NCBI RefSeq assembly: GCF_004379255.2
Contig: NC_056037.1
Location: forward strand, 9,372,902 to 9,436,901
Direction: 5' to 3'
Length of the DNA stretch: 64,000 nt
DNA from: Salvia splendens
Taxonomy: Eukaryota > Streptophyta > Magnoliopsida > Lamiales > Lamiaceae
Position 1 is the first letter of the stretch. Each line of letters opens with the position of its first letter. Position numbers and translations under genes: made by a program. The notes under the pieces were generated by a model. That model worked only from the letters and a program-made list of their open reading frames with translations. It was not told where the DNA came from and searched no databases. Below, piece after piece: positions 33,701 to 45,736 of this stretch.

Positions 33701-35160
33701 ATGTGTACCATTTTGAAATATTTGTACTAGTATGTCATTGAACTTATTATTAAGGAGTATTGTTTATTGAGTTATGCTGGTTTGTTTTGTCTCTATAGTG
33801 CTTTGGTTTACCATTTCCTTCGTGACTATGTGACTTGCCCTTGGCTCTTTTTAGTCTCTTACTTTGGAGTATATTTTCTTTTGGTTTTTATCTTTTGCTT
33901 GATGCATATAGGTCATATTTTGGTCATGCTCACCACCTTGTTCGTTTGAGTGTTTTATTACACTTATAAAAAAAAAGGAGTAGTGTTTATTATTAAAATA
34001 TAAACTTATAAAATAAGGAGTATACTGCAATTAACATTTAAATATTAGTAAGGAGTACTAGAAACAGTTTTAATGATGAAATAATACTGATAGAATTATT
34101 AACTAAATAGTTTAGATTTTAAAGATTAAGATGCCTAATTGGATTGATTTGGTACAAATATTACAAAATGTACGAGTAATTTAAAATTATATTCCAGTAT
34201 TTAAGAAAAACCAAAATTTATTAGCCAAATACCTAAGTAAAAATAATTTTGCAGAAATATCGATCTCACCTGAAACATGTGCAAGCGCGGGAAGCAGAGG
34301 CGGCGAGCTGGGGTCGGCGGCGGCAGATATACGGAACCACGGCAGATGTGAATCCTTGGATTGCACCCTTCCCTCCGAATTTTAGACCCTTACATGTATG
34401 GGGTCATCCATCCGTCGACCAATCATTGATGTACACGTGGCCTCCACCTCACGCTTGGCCGGCTGACCCATCATCCCTTTGGCATCCACATCACCAATAT
34501 GTAAGCCTTTTTTAATGTTTACAACACCAATATTCACTCAAAACTACTAATATACATTTGTGTAATTATGTATTTATAGGTTCCGCCGCCGGCCACAATA
34601 TATTTTCCGCAGCCGCAATTTCAACCGACGGTCATTATATAACTCGCTCTACTTCCATTCTTGATGTTTCAGTGCGTGCATTTTTAAAAAAAAAAACTTT
34701 TGTGTTTTTTAATTTGTTTCCCTGCAGAGATTTCCACGGCCGCCCACTGGAGTGCCGGCCGTGCAAACGGCGCCGCAACCGCCTTCCGATGTTCATCCGG
34801 TGAGCTTTCACTTTTCTTCCTTGATGATTTTTGAGTTGTCTTTTAAAGATAAAATGCAAGAGGAAACTCAAGTCACAAAACAACATTTTTTAAGTCTACC
34901 GTAACTATTAATTTAGAATAAAATCCATTTTGACATGGTTGAAAATTATAGTAGGAGTACTATTTATATTTCATTCAAGGATTCTAAAACATCTAAACGG
35001 ATTCCTCAACTTACAGTCTAAAGAGAGAATAGATGCAGCCATTGGAGATGTTCTAGAGAAACAATGGCTGCCGCTGCCACTCGGATTAAAGCCCCCGTCC
35101 ATGGATAGTGTGATGGCCGAACTACGGCGCCAAGGCGTATCAAAAATACCTCCCACTTAG
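30761..35160 (+). CDS. GLK: GOLDEN2-LIKE (GLK) transcription factor, DNA-binding exon damaged
   Basis: GLK proteins activate photosynthesis and chlorophyll genes and drive chloroplast development. Six exons, all phase 0 with GT-AG borders: 30761-31141 (acidic N-terminus, [20 protein letters not shown]), 31236-31359 (GARP domain), 34255-34500 ([20 protein letters not shown] and a Pro/His/Trp-rich part), 34580-34630, 34728-34799 and 35017-35160 (the GLK C-terminal GCT box, [20 protein letters not shown]). In exon 2, VDWTP is followed directly by GTGCAG: the codons for the conserved ELHRRF are missing, with 17 nt gone from the usual 141-nt exon. This shifts the frame and brings a TGA after 14 codons of exon 2. 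Every other exon is open and well conserved. An in-frame route exists: the AG of GTGCAG at 31258 could serve as acceptor, joining [20 protein letters not shown] in phase 0, but the first GARP helix would be lost. Intron 2 (2895 nt) contains a Harbinger derivative. Confidence 0.93.
32298..33213 (+). mobile_element. PIF/Harbinger derivative in GLK intron 2, 916 bp
   Basis: TTA duplications lie at 32295-32297 and 33214-33216. The ends GAGCATCTCCAATGG and, in reverse, GAGCATCTCCAATGC are almost perfect inverted repeats. GC-rich subterminal DNA is followed by TATATATA (32532) and the leader CATTTTCATTCGCACCACTT, shared with the element at 6643, where it precedes the Myb-like ORF. Here it leads straight into a transposase 3' end. 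Confidence 0.9.
32603..32884 (+). pseudogene. Harbinger transposase, C-terminal remnant (93 aa)
   Basis: Reads [20 protein letters not shown] and VEDEG, the region after the DDE core in HARBI1/ALP1-like transposases, and ends with [17 protein letters not shown], the same terminal helix as at 8915 (LQHDLIEHIWANFGG). No catalytic residues remain. The ATG at 32603 is probably fortuitous. Confidence 0.82.
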
Positions 35161-37740
35161 CCTTTGATAATCAACTTGCTTCCAACTTCTCTTCCCAATA
35201 AATATGTGAGTTTTTATTTGAAATTAATTATTTGCATGTAAATGTGTTTTTACCAAATTTCTTGTAGTGTGTTTGATTTTATGAATATGTGTTTGCAGGC
35301 TAGTAGGAGTACTAGGACTAAGATTTGGTGTGTGGAGTGGTAGCGGATATGTTTAAGTTCATCATATAGGGAGTAGATTATGCGTATTTGGTTGTTAGTA
35401 CAAAGTCGGCTTGTTTCAATAGTACAAGCAATTGTGCGTATTTGGTCACTAGCTACCACTAGAATAATTGTATAACTAAATATTAAAGTACAAAATTGGG
35501 AACTCTCCATAAAATGAATACGACCTAACTCCACATACATCTTCGTTTTTGCGGACTTGCTCCGTTTTCACTGCATTTTTTCTTTTAGAAAAAGATGAAC
35601 AAAAGGGTTTATTGCATAAATGAGTTTATATACGCTAGTTTTTTGCTAATTAATTTGCAAAAGTAATTCATTTGGATAAAATAATTATTTTGTTAAAATT
35701 CAAATTAATTATTTTTATACTTTAGGCTATAAGAAGCAATCACAAATTATTTAGAATTCTGGCCCTACTGCTACTATAATTATTACGTCCTTTAACTGGT
35801 TTAGACCCACTTATAAATTTTAATATTATGGAGCCCAAATATAGGCGGTATTATATCTAAAAGCCCAATTTTATTAAGTAGGGATGAGACTAATTTGGAT
35901 TGCGTAGTAAAATATTTAAAAAAGATCGAAAGCCCTAAATTTCTTGGAAACATTTTTAGTTGAGTTTATTGAGCCCACTATTAATACTTTACCAAAACTA
36001 AAATACTTACTAATAAATTGCTGGTTAATTTAAAGTTGCGCTCCCGTTCCGTAGGCGTTTGGGCGATGGTCGATGTACAACTCTACAAGAACAAATTTAG
36101 GTGGTAATGAGATGAGATTTGGGGATGGAATAATCATGAGAGTGGAATTTGAAACGAAATAAACATTTTTATGGATGGCAATGGTATATTAGGGGTTCCA
36201 TAAAATAGGATCGATAAAAGGAGTGACTAATAGTACTATTTAATTAACTTAATTAATATCACAGAAAATGGACTTAGTCACTTATATGCGTATGCAAGGT
36301 AAGTTTATTTTGGGAGGAACTCGGAGCTCGACGCTTGGATGTGGGGATTTGGAGATGGGGATCCAGTTGATGGCGCTCGACGCCTGGATAAGACGACATA
36401 GCACCGCTAAGTGTGGTTGTGACATTTCGATCACTTCCTCGTAGGTGACAAATTTTATTAAAGTAAATTATTATTAATACATCAATCTCATTTTTTCCCT
36501 CTTCGTTATAAAAGACATACTTTGACTTGTATCGAATTTTAAGAAAGATAATGAAAAAAGTGAAAAAAATGGATCATATATTAATTTTAAAATAAAATTA
36601 AGTGAAATGTAAGATCCATTATTTAAAGTATTGAAAAATAAATGGGATGATTATTTCTAATTACCATTTTTTCTCTCACACCAATATAATCAAATATATT
36701 TTTCTCTGTCTTAAAATCTTGTGACAATATTAAGTGTGATATTTATTTTGAGACGAAAATTGTAAAAAACTATGAAATGAATAAATTAATAAAAGCGAAA
36801 TAAATGGACTAAATTTGAAATGACAAAAAATCTTTCTTATTGCAGGGAATAGTATTTTGATCCCAACATTTATTCTGTATATTTGTCAAACGTAAATATT
36901 AAAGTAGATTTAAAGAAACGGTGCAACTGCAAACGCAATCAACGCTCGCACTTAGGTGTGAAACATGAAATTAAAAATTGATGGTTAGAAATTAGAATCA
37001 TATCATAACTAACTCAACGGCCGACGCTATGATTGATCCCTATTGCTTTAATTTCGTGCTGTCCCATTCGATAATTAATCTTTCGACATCTCTAACTATT
37101 TTAGAAGAAAATACAACACTTTTTTGACTAGATCTTGTTCAACACAATTGCTACTTTCGAATCTAATTATTGACCCCCACCAATTTCCTAAATGACGGAC
37201 ATTCCTACTTCATTTTGAAATTTTGCATGTTTTTTTCACCTTTAGGTCTTGTTTAATACTACTATAGAAAATTATGGTAAATGTATATAAAGTGCTATTT
37301 ACAAAACCATATTCATGAATATGTTATCATTTAAAAACCAAATGACGAGGTGAAAAACATATGAATATGCTTACTATCTGTGACTTAAGTTATAAAAAAA
37401 TCACTTTTTATTTGTCCGCGTGGTAATAATAAACACACTATCCAAAAACCATAAAATTTATATAAAGAACTCAATCCAAAAAAATGGCGATAATCATGGT
37501 ATAGTGAGATGTTGATGCTTTAGGCTCATGACTCCCACATGCTGCTTTACAAAATGTCGTAACAATAGACCCCACATTTCTTTAATTTCCTCAATTTTCG
37601 CATCACATTTCGCCTAACAAACCCAACAAACATTCAAGTTTCATTCTTACATATCCCTCTTTATATACACATATTACATACTATAAATCTTCACATCAAC
37701 CAAATCAAAAAGCCACTTCAGTTTCTTGCTCTTACCACCA
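35161..37740. other. Intergenic region between GLK and the E6-like gene
   Basis: No gene recognised. The final part is the promoter of the E6-like gene, with a TATA-like TTATATACAC at 37671-37680 about 60 bp before its ATG. Confidence 0.5.
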
Positions 37741-38649
37741 ATGGCAACACTTGTCAAACCAATTACTTATTTCATTCTGATAATTTTAACGACATGTTGC
37801 CCAACTCAAGCTAGAGAGAGCAAATTCTTCTCCAAATATGCTCACCTAGCCACAACCAATTTTGTGTCAGTACCTAGTAGTACTAATCTCAAAATAGATG
37901 TCCCCTCATCTCCATCTCCATCCTCAGCTCCCTCCCCATCCACAAGCCATATCAGTGGCGTCCCAGCGGGGTCGCCCACGGCCCCCTACTCCAGCCCATC
38001 CCCGTCCCCTACAACCCTCGGGGACGAAGAGAGCCCATCCCCGGCCCCCACCATTGTAGACACCGAATACAGCCCGGCACCTAGTCCTACCGGGGCCGGA
38101 GAGAGCCTTGCCCCGACTCCAGAGTACAGCCTGGCACCAACCCCTAGTGTGACAAGCTCCAGAGATAGCCCTGCCCCGGCCCCATTTGAGGACGGGGAAG
38201 AAGAGGAGGAACTGAACAACAACAACAAGTACTACTATAACAACAACAACAAAGAAGCCTACACATATGCGAAGAGCGGGGCACAAGGCATGAGTGATAC
38301 GAGAATAGAAGACAACAAGTACTACTATGACAACGAGCATGAGCACGAAAGCCAACCAGAGGGGATGAGCGATTCGAGAATACAAGGCAGCAGTGAGTAC
38401 TACTACAATACCAAGCACGACAGCTACAGCCGTAGTGGCCGCGAAAGCCAACCACAGGGGATGAGTGATACGAGAATAGAAAACAACAAGTACTACAACT
38501 ACAGCCCAGTGGGAGGCGAGAGCAGCAATGAGGAGGGATACTACTACAATGGGAGCTACAACAAGTCCAAATATGAGTTCGATTCGATGGAAGAGTATGA
38601 GAAACAGCAGGGTTATGCAGATGTTCAACAGGAGTTCATCAATCCTTGA
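37741..38649 (+). CDS. E6-like secreted protein (302 aa)
   Basis: E6-like proteins are plant secretory proteins first known from cotton fibre; their biochemical role is unclear. Residues 1-25 form a signal peptide (MATLVKPITYFILIILTTCC, likely cut after PTQA), followed by the family hallmark RESKFFSKYAHL. Residues of about 50-145 are Pro/Ser/Ala-rich with SPSP, PAP and SPTP motifs like those of arabinogalactan or extensin-type wall proteins. An acidic EEEEE stretch and Asn/Tyr-rich runs follow. The diagnostic repeat GMSDTRIEDNKYYYDN occurs three times (GMSDTRIEDNKYYYD, GMSDSRIQGSSEYYYN, GMSDTRIENNKYYNY). The C-terminus is YADVQQEFINP. The ATG at 37741 is chosen because it is the first ATG and has a good context (ACCAATGGC). 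Single exon, intact. Confidence 0.93.
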   Translation: MATLVKPITYFILIILTTCCPTQARESKFFSKYAHLATTNFVSVPSSTNLKIDVPSSPSPSSAPSPSTSHISGVPAGSPTAPYSSPSPSPTTLGDEESPSPAPTIVDTEYSPAPSPTGAGESLAPTPEYSLAPTPSVTSSRDSPAPAPFEDGEEEEELNNNNKYYYNNNNKEAYTYAKSGAQGMSDTRIEDNKYYYDNEHEHESQPEGMSDSRIQGSSEYYYNTKHDSYSRSGRESQPQGMSDTRIENNKYYNYSPVGGESSNEEGYYYNGSYNKSKYEFDSMEEYEKQQGYADVQQEFINP

Positions 38650-39844
38650 ACCATTTAAGGGTATCTTTTTGGTGATGACACAAGAGTGTGTGGTTTCAAA
38701 TTTACTTGCAATGGGGTTCTGTTGTAGACTAATACTTCCAACTTCTTTGCCTTTTTTTGCTCTGTTTTTCCCTTTGCATTGGGCAATTGCCAAGTTGATG
38801 AATGGAACTTCTTGCAATTAATTACTCTATTTTTTCTTTCTATATAATATTTCAATTTAATATATACTCCTATATCAGTTGACAGACAGAAAAGAAAATT
38901 AGAAGGAAAAGTTATAGATATAGTATATGGTTCGTTACTCATGCTGCCATGCGAGCAATCAAGTAAAAATAACTTCAACTACAAGGTAGGCACTAATCAT
39001 TTCAACTATAACATTCATCCACTGAAATAGAATGAAGCACTTAGTTCCGACTTCTTTTTGAAAAACCAAAGGACTACTGTCTAAAATATCAATCAAATTA
39101 ATTGAGATTTCATACTTTTGAATTCATCAATTCAAATAAATTTGTAGTAAAGTGACAATAAATTCTAGAGAAGTACTACTATATATGAAATTTTAAACAG
39201 TAACTCTGTATAATAAAAATTTAACTATGTCATATAAGTACTACCTTCGTCCACTACCGATAGTCTTGAGAATGGACTTATGACCACTATCAATAGTCTT
39301 AATAGTTGACTTATGAATTTTAATGTAAAATTGGTTAAGTAAAAGTGAAAAATTAGTAAATGAAAAAAAGTGATTACGTACTTGTTAATGAAAAATAAGT
39401 TTCACTTCATTTTATTAGAGATATAAACCAGCCAAAAATGTACAAAAATTGTGCACAATTTCTGTGAATTTATCAAAATGGAAAGATATAACTATTGATT
39501 GAGGACGTGGCTAGTACAAAATTAAATCTAAAGGTTTTTTTGAAAAAGTTGAACACTGGACCAATAAAAAACCAAGAAAAAAAAAGTTCCAAGAATGATG
39601 GTGAGTGGTGATGTGTTAAAGGGAGAAGTTCCTTAACTCTAGATTTTGATCAATCTGGCGTCAAAATGGGTTTGTGCGTTTTGCACGTTTGAAAGGAAAG
39701 AGAGTAAGAGAAAAATAAAATTGATATTTCTTAAATGAATAATATGAATAACAATGTTCACTATTTATAATAGTGGATACTAACTTAATGAGCAAGACAA
39801 AAGATATGGAAAAGATATGCAAATTTATAATTAATTAACTAACT
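38650..39844. other. 3' flank of the E6-like gene and intergenic DNA
   Basis: AT-rich, no gene. A decayed Stowaway-like end (CTTCGTCCACTACCGATAGT) is near 39245, without a convincing partner. Confidence 0.4.
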
Positions 39845-39845
39845 A

Positions 39846-39968
<123 letters not shown>

Positions 39969-40187
39969 CGTATCATGATGCTTGTGAAATCGTCAATGTT
40001 GATATGTCATCATCACAACTTGGTAAAGTCGATGACACAATACATCAATGTAAAGTCGATGACGATACATTTCTGTATCTCCGAGAGAAGTAGGATTAAG
40101 AAGATCCAGAAATTGATAATTGCGAAAACATTCAGGAACTTATATTCATTTTGTAATTCTGGCCATATATATTCAAGCCATTGCTAA

Positions 40188-40892
40188 GGGTGTCCACTAT
40201 AAGGTGGACACGCCCAATAGCCCCGCCCCAGTTTTTTGTCCATAGCCCCAATTTTTTGTCCATAGCCCTAATTTTTTGTGTCCGCCACTATAGTGGACAC
40301 CTCCAATAGTCCCAAATTTTATAATCAACTTTCATTTTATAATATTTCAAGTAATTAAGAACAAATTTATCGGACTCTTATACGAATTAAAAATAAAAAT
40401 AAAAATAAAATACAAATTAAAATTAAAATTAGAATTACACACTAAATTAAAATTAAAATCACACACTACATTGAATCTAGTACAAATCACTACCAAGTTT
40501 ACACAACGCCACTACCTCCCCTACGTGCCCACACTTCTTCAATCAAATCGGCCTGCAGTGTGTTCATTTCCGACCCCAAATTTTAGTGAGAGAAATTTGT
40601 ATAGATGTTGTGTTTGAATGGTGTGAAAATAATGAATGGAGTGGGGTGTATTTATAGGTGAATTGAAATGTAAAAAAAAAAAAAATCGCATGCAATAGCC
40701 GCGGCTTCATCTTCGTGCCACTATAGGCGCCGCGCCTATAGCCCGGTCGCCGCGTCCTCGCCCCGCACGCGGCGATTCCGCGTCCGCCGTCTCTCCCCTC
40801 ACCCGCCGCGTCCACCCCCACGGCGGACACCCTTCCCACTATAAGCCGCCCCGCTCGCGGCGACCGCCGCGTCCACCTTATAGTGGACGCTC
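40188..40892 (-). mobile_element. PIF/Harbinger MITE, 705 bp
   Basis: TAA duplications lie at 40185-40187 and 40893-40895. The ends GGGTGTCCACTATAAGGTGG and, in reverse, GAGCGTCCACTATAAGGTGG are inverted repeats. The left end contains a second inward copy of the GTCCACTAT motif. GC-rich subterminal DNA at 40690-40870 is the promoter side of a minus-strand remnant gene. Confidence 0.87.
40499..40567 (-). pseudogene. Harbinger transposase, last 22 codons
   Basis: A 22-residue frame MNTLQADLIEEVWARRGGSG, two more residues, then a stop. It aligns with the terminal helices of the transposase remnants at 8915 (LQHDLIEHIWANFGG) and 32603 ([17 protein letters not shown]). Everything upstream was lost, so only this and the leader remain in the MITE. 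Confidence 0.65.
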
Positions 40893-40895
40893 TAA

Positions 40896-42120
40896 TAAAA
40901 TAGTAAAATCTTTGAAATTTTGGCCCTATCAAAAGAGGACCTGCATATATGGACTAAATTCCTGCGAAGAAGTTGGACCAACGATGTATACAAACCTCTC
41001 CAACGACATTTCAATAAATTTATTAGTATAAATTATTTTATTATAAGCGTAGCCCAATAGATACCCTTAATAGAACCATCATTAGACTATTTAGGTTTTC
41101 GTAGCGATAAAATAGATGGGGCTGGTCAATGTGTTTATAGCACCAAGCCATTTGGACTGATTGAATAGATGGGCCTGTAGACAAATTTAAGGAGTAAACT
41201 CTGATATCATGAAAAAGAAATGCTGAATTAAATATGTAATGGTTAAAAACTTGCAAAGTAACATAGGAATGACGATGACCGAATGAGAAAGACAAGAGCA
41301 ATTAGATTAAGTGAGATAAGAACGTATTGATTTCACAATGTTGGAATGGACACGCGTCGTACAGAAAGTGGGCAGCACAGGAAATATTGGGCCCTCTGAG
41401 TACGGATAATCCGAGGCGGCTGCGGCTGCGGCTGCGGCTGCGGCGGCGGCTTATTACTCCCTCCGTCCCGCACTACTCGCACATTTCCTTTTGGGCACGG
41501 AGATTAAGGAATGAGTGATAGACAAAGTCAACAATTACGGCTGTAGGTATAAATTGTTACTAAAAATAGAAAGAGTGCAAATAACTTTGGATGTCCAGAA
41601 AGGAAATAAGTACAAGTAATGCGGGACAGAAAGAGTATTACATTCCAACATGGGCGGCCTACTCCCTCCGCATCTGACCTTTTTGTTCTGCTACCTCTTC
41701 TCCATTCTTTTTTTTTTCTTTCTTTCAATTTCAACGCCCCACTTTCTCAATTAACTTTTGTTTAGTATGCGTAAAACAATAATTGGACATCTCTTTATTA
41801 CTAGTAATATTTTGTTTTTTTTATTATTATTTTGATCAGCTAAGCTAAGTGCAAAGAAAATCTAGGCGTGGAATTGTATACGAAGAATTAAAACCTAAAG
41901 CGTAATTAATCCCGCACACTGCACTCAACCACTCGGGCGGCGCCTCCCCCTATCCACGTCAAATACCTCGCTGAACGCGCCTAACAAGGGGCCCCACCAC
42001 CAATCCCCATAACCGCCCCCCCCCGTCGCTATATATTTTTATATACTCACATCCTTATCCGCTGCACTCCAATTTTTAGTTTAAACAGCACAAAAGTATT
42101 CCGGTAAAAACTAAACGACA
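40896..42120. other. Intergenic DNA and ERF promoter region
   Basis: Holds a short (GGCTGC)n tract at 41413-41450 and a Stowaway at 41457-41635 (listed separately). The sequence before the ERF gene is GC-richer, with a CCCCCCCCC run at 42017 and a TATATATTTTTATATACTC box at about 42030, roughly 90 bp before the ATG. Confidence 0.5.
41457..41635. mobile_element. Stowaway MITE, 179 bp
   Basis: The left end CTCCCTCCGTCCCGCACTAC and the right end AGTAATGCGGGACAGAAAGAG are inverted repeats. TA flanks the right side and TTA the left. It lies about 490 bp upstream of the ERF gene. Confidence 0.85.
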
Positions 42121-42489
42121 ATGGCGATGAAGGAGAAGCCTGCAGGCGCCAACGAGCTCCACTATAGGGGGGTGAGGAAGCGGCCGTGGGGCCGCTACGC
42201 CGCCGAGATCCGCGACCCCAACAAGAAGACACGTGTCTGGCTGGGCACCTTTGACACGGCCGAGGAGGCCGCGCGTGCCTACGACGCCGCCGCCCGCTGC
42301 TTCCGCGGCTCCAAGGCCAAGACCAACTTCCTCCTCCCCACCGTCGAGGAGATTCAGTTCCTCCGACAACATCAAAGCGGCCAGCGGCTTTTCTACATGC
42401 AGCCGGAGGAGGAGCATCAAGCAGAGGGAGTTGAGGAGGCGACGGAATTGAATCTTGATCTCAATCTTGCGCCGCCTTTGGCAGCTTGA
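42121..42489 (+). CDS. ERF subfamily AP2/ERF repressor, short, with EAR motif (122 aa)
   Basis: Encodes a single AP2/ERF domain at residues 14-70, starting [20 protein letters not shown]. It has the Ala (YAAEIRDP) and Asp ([10 protein letters not shown]) that mark ERF rather than DREB proteins, so it should bind GCC-box DNA. The [19 protein letters not shown] helix closes the domain. The C-terminus has [10 protein letters not shown] (residues 110-119), an EAR motif that recruits TOPLESS-type corepressors. This puts it in group VIII, the class II repressors such as ERF3/4/11, but it is much shorter than most of them because the linker between domain and EAR is only about 40 residues. Intronless, as is usual for the family, and GC-rich relative to the flanks. 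The second Met (residue 3) is an alternative start. Confidence 0.95.
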   Translation: MAMKEKPAGANELHYRGVRKRPWGRYAAEIRDPNKKTRVWLGTFDTAEEAARAYDAAARCFRGSKAKTNFLLPTVEEIQFLRQHQSGQRLFYMQPEEEHQAEGVEEATELNLDLNLAPPLAA

Positions 42490-43034
42490 ATTACACTAGT
42501 TTTTTTTTTTCTAAATGAACTGACTTTTCAGCGTAGTAGTTTGATTATTTTTGGACGTATTTTGGTTTTCATCAATCAAATCTAAGCGTTTGATTCAATC
42601 GGTCTGACGTATGTATTACTACTATGAAATCTGATTTGTACGGAATACCAGAATTGAGTGTTCAAGTCTATGAATCTCAATCATACCTTTGTTACATACT
42701 GTCTACTCGTCAACAATATCCACAACTCCTTCCCCTAATTATTTATGAGTGTCCGACTCGTTGGATTATTGGGCAAGTTCTGGTTGGTCGTTGACTTCCT
42801 TCGCCAGACTGCTAAGTTACCTCTAGTTGAACTGATTAGCGTCTGCTGACCAGCATTTGTGCATTGGTTTGTCTCTCTGTCTTCTATCTTTCATTTTTTT
42901 TACCATAAAACTCATCAAGCACCACAAAATACTAAGTGAATGATAGGAGCATAGATTAAAGCACACATAATTCACACAATTTACCTCAAAACAACCGAAG
43001 TCTAACCCCTTACAACATCAATAACAATGGTCCC
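42490..43034. other. 3' flank of the ERF gene
   Basis: AT-rich; no further feature. Confidence 0.4.
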
Positions 43035-43037
43035 TTA

Positions 43038-43677
43038 GAGCATCATTAACGCAAGGGGCCGGGCCGCAAATCGCGAGTCCCGGCCCGAGACGCGCGTTGG
43101 AGGGGGAGGATTTGCGGCCTGGGCCGGTCCCGGGGTCCGGCCGGAGGTCGCGTTGGATGGTTCGGGGCCGTGACAGAGCTGCAATTTTTTCCAAAAATTG
43201 GAAGAGGGAGGAAGAGGAAGAAGAGGGAGAGGGAGATGGGTGACGGAGCCCAATTTTCTGATTTCTTTTGCATTTGGAAGAGGAAGAAGAGGGAGGGGAG
43301 GAAGAAGAAGAGGAGGGGCGGCGGATTCAATTTTCTAATTTTTAATTTTTTTGCATTTTTTATGTTATAATTTTTAGTTTCTTTGCATTTTTTGCATTTT
43401 TTATGTTATAATTTTTAGTTTTTTTGCATTTGTATTTTTTTTCTAGGATTTGTAATTTCTTTTTTCAAATGAACAATTTATTTTTCCGATTTGAATTCTT
43501 CAACGTATTGTATTTACGAGTCAAATAGGTTGAAGTTGTGAATAGTGTCAATTATTAGTTGTGGTCCGGGTTGTGGCCTGCAGGGTTAAAGCAGTTGGGG
43601 CCTGAGACTCAAATTTGGGAGAATGATGACGTGGAGAGGACTTGAGGCCTGAAACCGGGCCGGGGTTAATGATGCCC
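43038..43677. mobile_element. PIF/Harbinger-type MITE, 640 bp
   Basis: TTA duplications lie at 43035-43037 and 43678-43680. The ends GAGCATCATTAACGC and, in reverse, GGGCATCATTAACCC form the inverted repeat, followed on both sides by GGCCGGGCC-type sequence. The interior has a GGAAGAGGAAGAAGAGG purine tract and no transposase remnant that I recognise. Confidence 0.85.
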
Positions 43678-44025
43678 TTATTCATTCGATTCCTTAACCA
43701 TACATGAGCTTCATATAACGTGGCTTTACCTATGGACAACATCTACAACCATCTATCTAATCCCTTCACCGTTCATGGATCTCATTATTTTAATTCTTCA
43801 ATTTAAAACATACTTAATTAATAAAACAACATTTCATTAATAAAATTTCATTAAAAATCCAAAAATTACGTAACAAATTCCAAAAACAAAACTAGAGAGA
43901 AAAAATAAGTAAAAAGAATTATCGTTATTTATAGATAGTTTTAGAATAAATTGAAAGATAAAAAAAATAAAAATAAAAAACAAAATAAGCTAAGGGACGT
44001 GACAGCCCTCTAGACCGGGAAGCTC

Positions 44026-44471
44026 TGAAAGGATATGGGCTAGATTAGATTAATATGGATTAAATAATTATAGTTGGGCTACAATTATAATTAGTCCATA
44101 AGCCCAACAATCTAATAACCCTAATGACTCTTTGTCTATATATAATGATTATTTATTCTCCATTGTGGAAGAAGAAAAATAGCGTAACATTAGAGAGAGA
44201 ATACGTAAAGCTTTGTAGAGAATTCCTAGCTTTCTCTATAGAGCGATTGTACCGAGGAATTGTTCCTGCATCGGATCAGAATACACGTGGACCTCGATAG
44301 TAGTGGATTCAACTTGCAGGACACAATCGTAGAAGAAAACAACACAACAAGTAAGATTTAGTTCCGTTGTGTATTACGTGCTCAACTTGCAATATGATTA
44401 TGAATCTAGATCTGTTATTCTTGTCTGCAATTTCCGCTGCGCTCATTAGATGAATACAAGAATTACTAACA
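44026..44471 (+). repeat. 5' LTR of the copia element
   Basis: 446 bp, starting TGAAAGGATATGGGC and ending TACTAACA. It contains a TATATATAATG promoter-like box at about 44138. Confidence 0.95.
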
Positions 44472-44472
44472 G

Positions 44473-44484
44473 TGGTATCAGAGC
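44473..44484 (+). promoter_or_regulatory. Primer binding site (tRNA-Met initiator)
   Basis: TGGTATCAGAGC starts 1 bp after the 5' LTR, as is standard for plant copia elements. Confidence 0.92.
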
Positions 44485-45048
44485 CCAGGGCTCGATTCAT
44501 AATTATTTTGTTTACGAATTATTTGTGGATTAACCGTGGTAATGTAATTGGAATAAATTTTGAATTCTGAGAATGTACAATCACATGAGAAATTAGATTT
44601 CAAGTTTGAAAATTGAAATTAGATTTCAATCAAAATTTATAATTGGATTTCGATTTACGTAATGTAATTGGATTTCCATTTAAATAATGCAATTGGATTT
44701 CAAATTTACGTAATCTAAATTAGATTTACGTAATGTAATGAGATTTCCTTTTAAAATAATAAGGAAGATTTCCTTTCAAAATTTACGTAATCTAATTAGA
44801 TTTACGTAATGTAATTAGATTTCATTTTAAAATAATAGTATATCCCAATTACGTAAATAAATATTAATTGGATTAGTATTTTATAATTTTATATTAATTT
44901 AGAATTAATATAAATAATTAAATCCACATTTAATTAAAGAATAAAATTTGATTTTATTCGTTGAGCATTATTTGATATCCTATGTGATAAGCATGCTATT
45001 TGATTTATGCTCATTAATTTAACTATAGTAGTTAGAGACCGTTTTATT

Positions 45049-45162
45049 GTCTGGGTAGGCGGCGCCCAGTATGTGTAGTCCGTGTTATACTATGTCTGGG
45101 TAGGCGGCGCCCAGTATTTGTAGTCCGTGTTATACTATGTCTGGGTAGGCGGCGCCCAGTAA
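45049..45162 (+). repeat. 45-bp tandem repeat in the copia leader, 2.5 copies
   Basis: Units start at 45049, 45094 and 45139. Each holds CTGGGTAGGCGGCGCCCAG, which can fold into a short hairpin. It lies in the untranslated leader between LTR and gag. Confidence 0.88.
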
Positions 45163-45736
45163 TTGTTTGAAATTTAATATTGGATATTATATTCACGAAA
45201 CTAGTATCACACTTTTCCCCATAAAATATAAGTCTTGTTTTGATACAAACGCATCGTCCATCATAATTGTTTGATGTTCCTAGCCTTTTCGACCACGAGT
45301 TTTACGCCAAAGTGTTTACTCTAAATCTACAAGGCCTAGGCTCATTCATAGATGCATGGTTGGCATCGTGTGATGGGGTTGACTTGCTTAAATTGTTTAG
45401 TGACGCCAAAGCGACCTAAATAGTTTATGGATGCATATTAATTGGATTAATAAACCAAGAATTGCAAAATAGTTGTTGCAATTGGCTTTGAGGCCTACCT
45501 TGTGATATTATTGTAGTGATCAGCCAAAGCAGGGGCTGCAATAATATAGACTTGGATCTTGGACCACTAAAATTTATATTTGATATAAATTCGTATTTTA
45601 TGTTTGGGGGACATAATATATGTTAAAATTAGTGGGAGCTAATCAATACAATAAACCCTTGTTTGATTAGTGATGCGAATGTGATCTTTGTATGCTTTTC
45701 TAATTTGCTTTTCGTTTTATTTTCTGTTCAGATAAT

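Noticed and set aside
33767..33949. Hydrophobic 60-codon frame in GLK intron 2
   Set aside because: The hydrophobicity follows from T-rich sequence, and it lies inside an intron with no known homologue.
36470..36850. Stowaway-like stretch
   Set aside because: Interior motifs resemble the other copies but neither end carries the CTCCCTCCGTCCC repeat.
37924..38817. 297-codon frame opposite the E6-like gene
   Set aside because: Antisense shadow of a low-complexity Pro/Ser/Tyr-rich coding sequence.
43681..44020. Possible MITE split by the copia insertion (with 50621-50710)
   Set aside because: GC-rich patches flank the copia element, but I could not find matching inverted ends or a target duplication.
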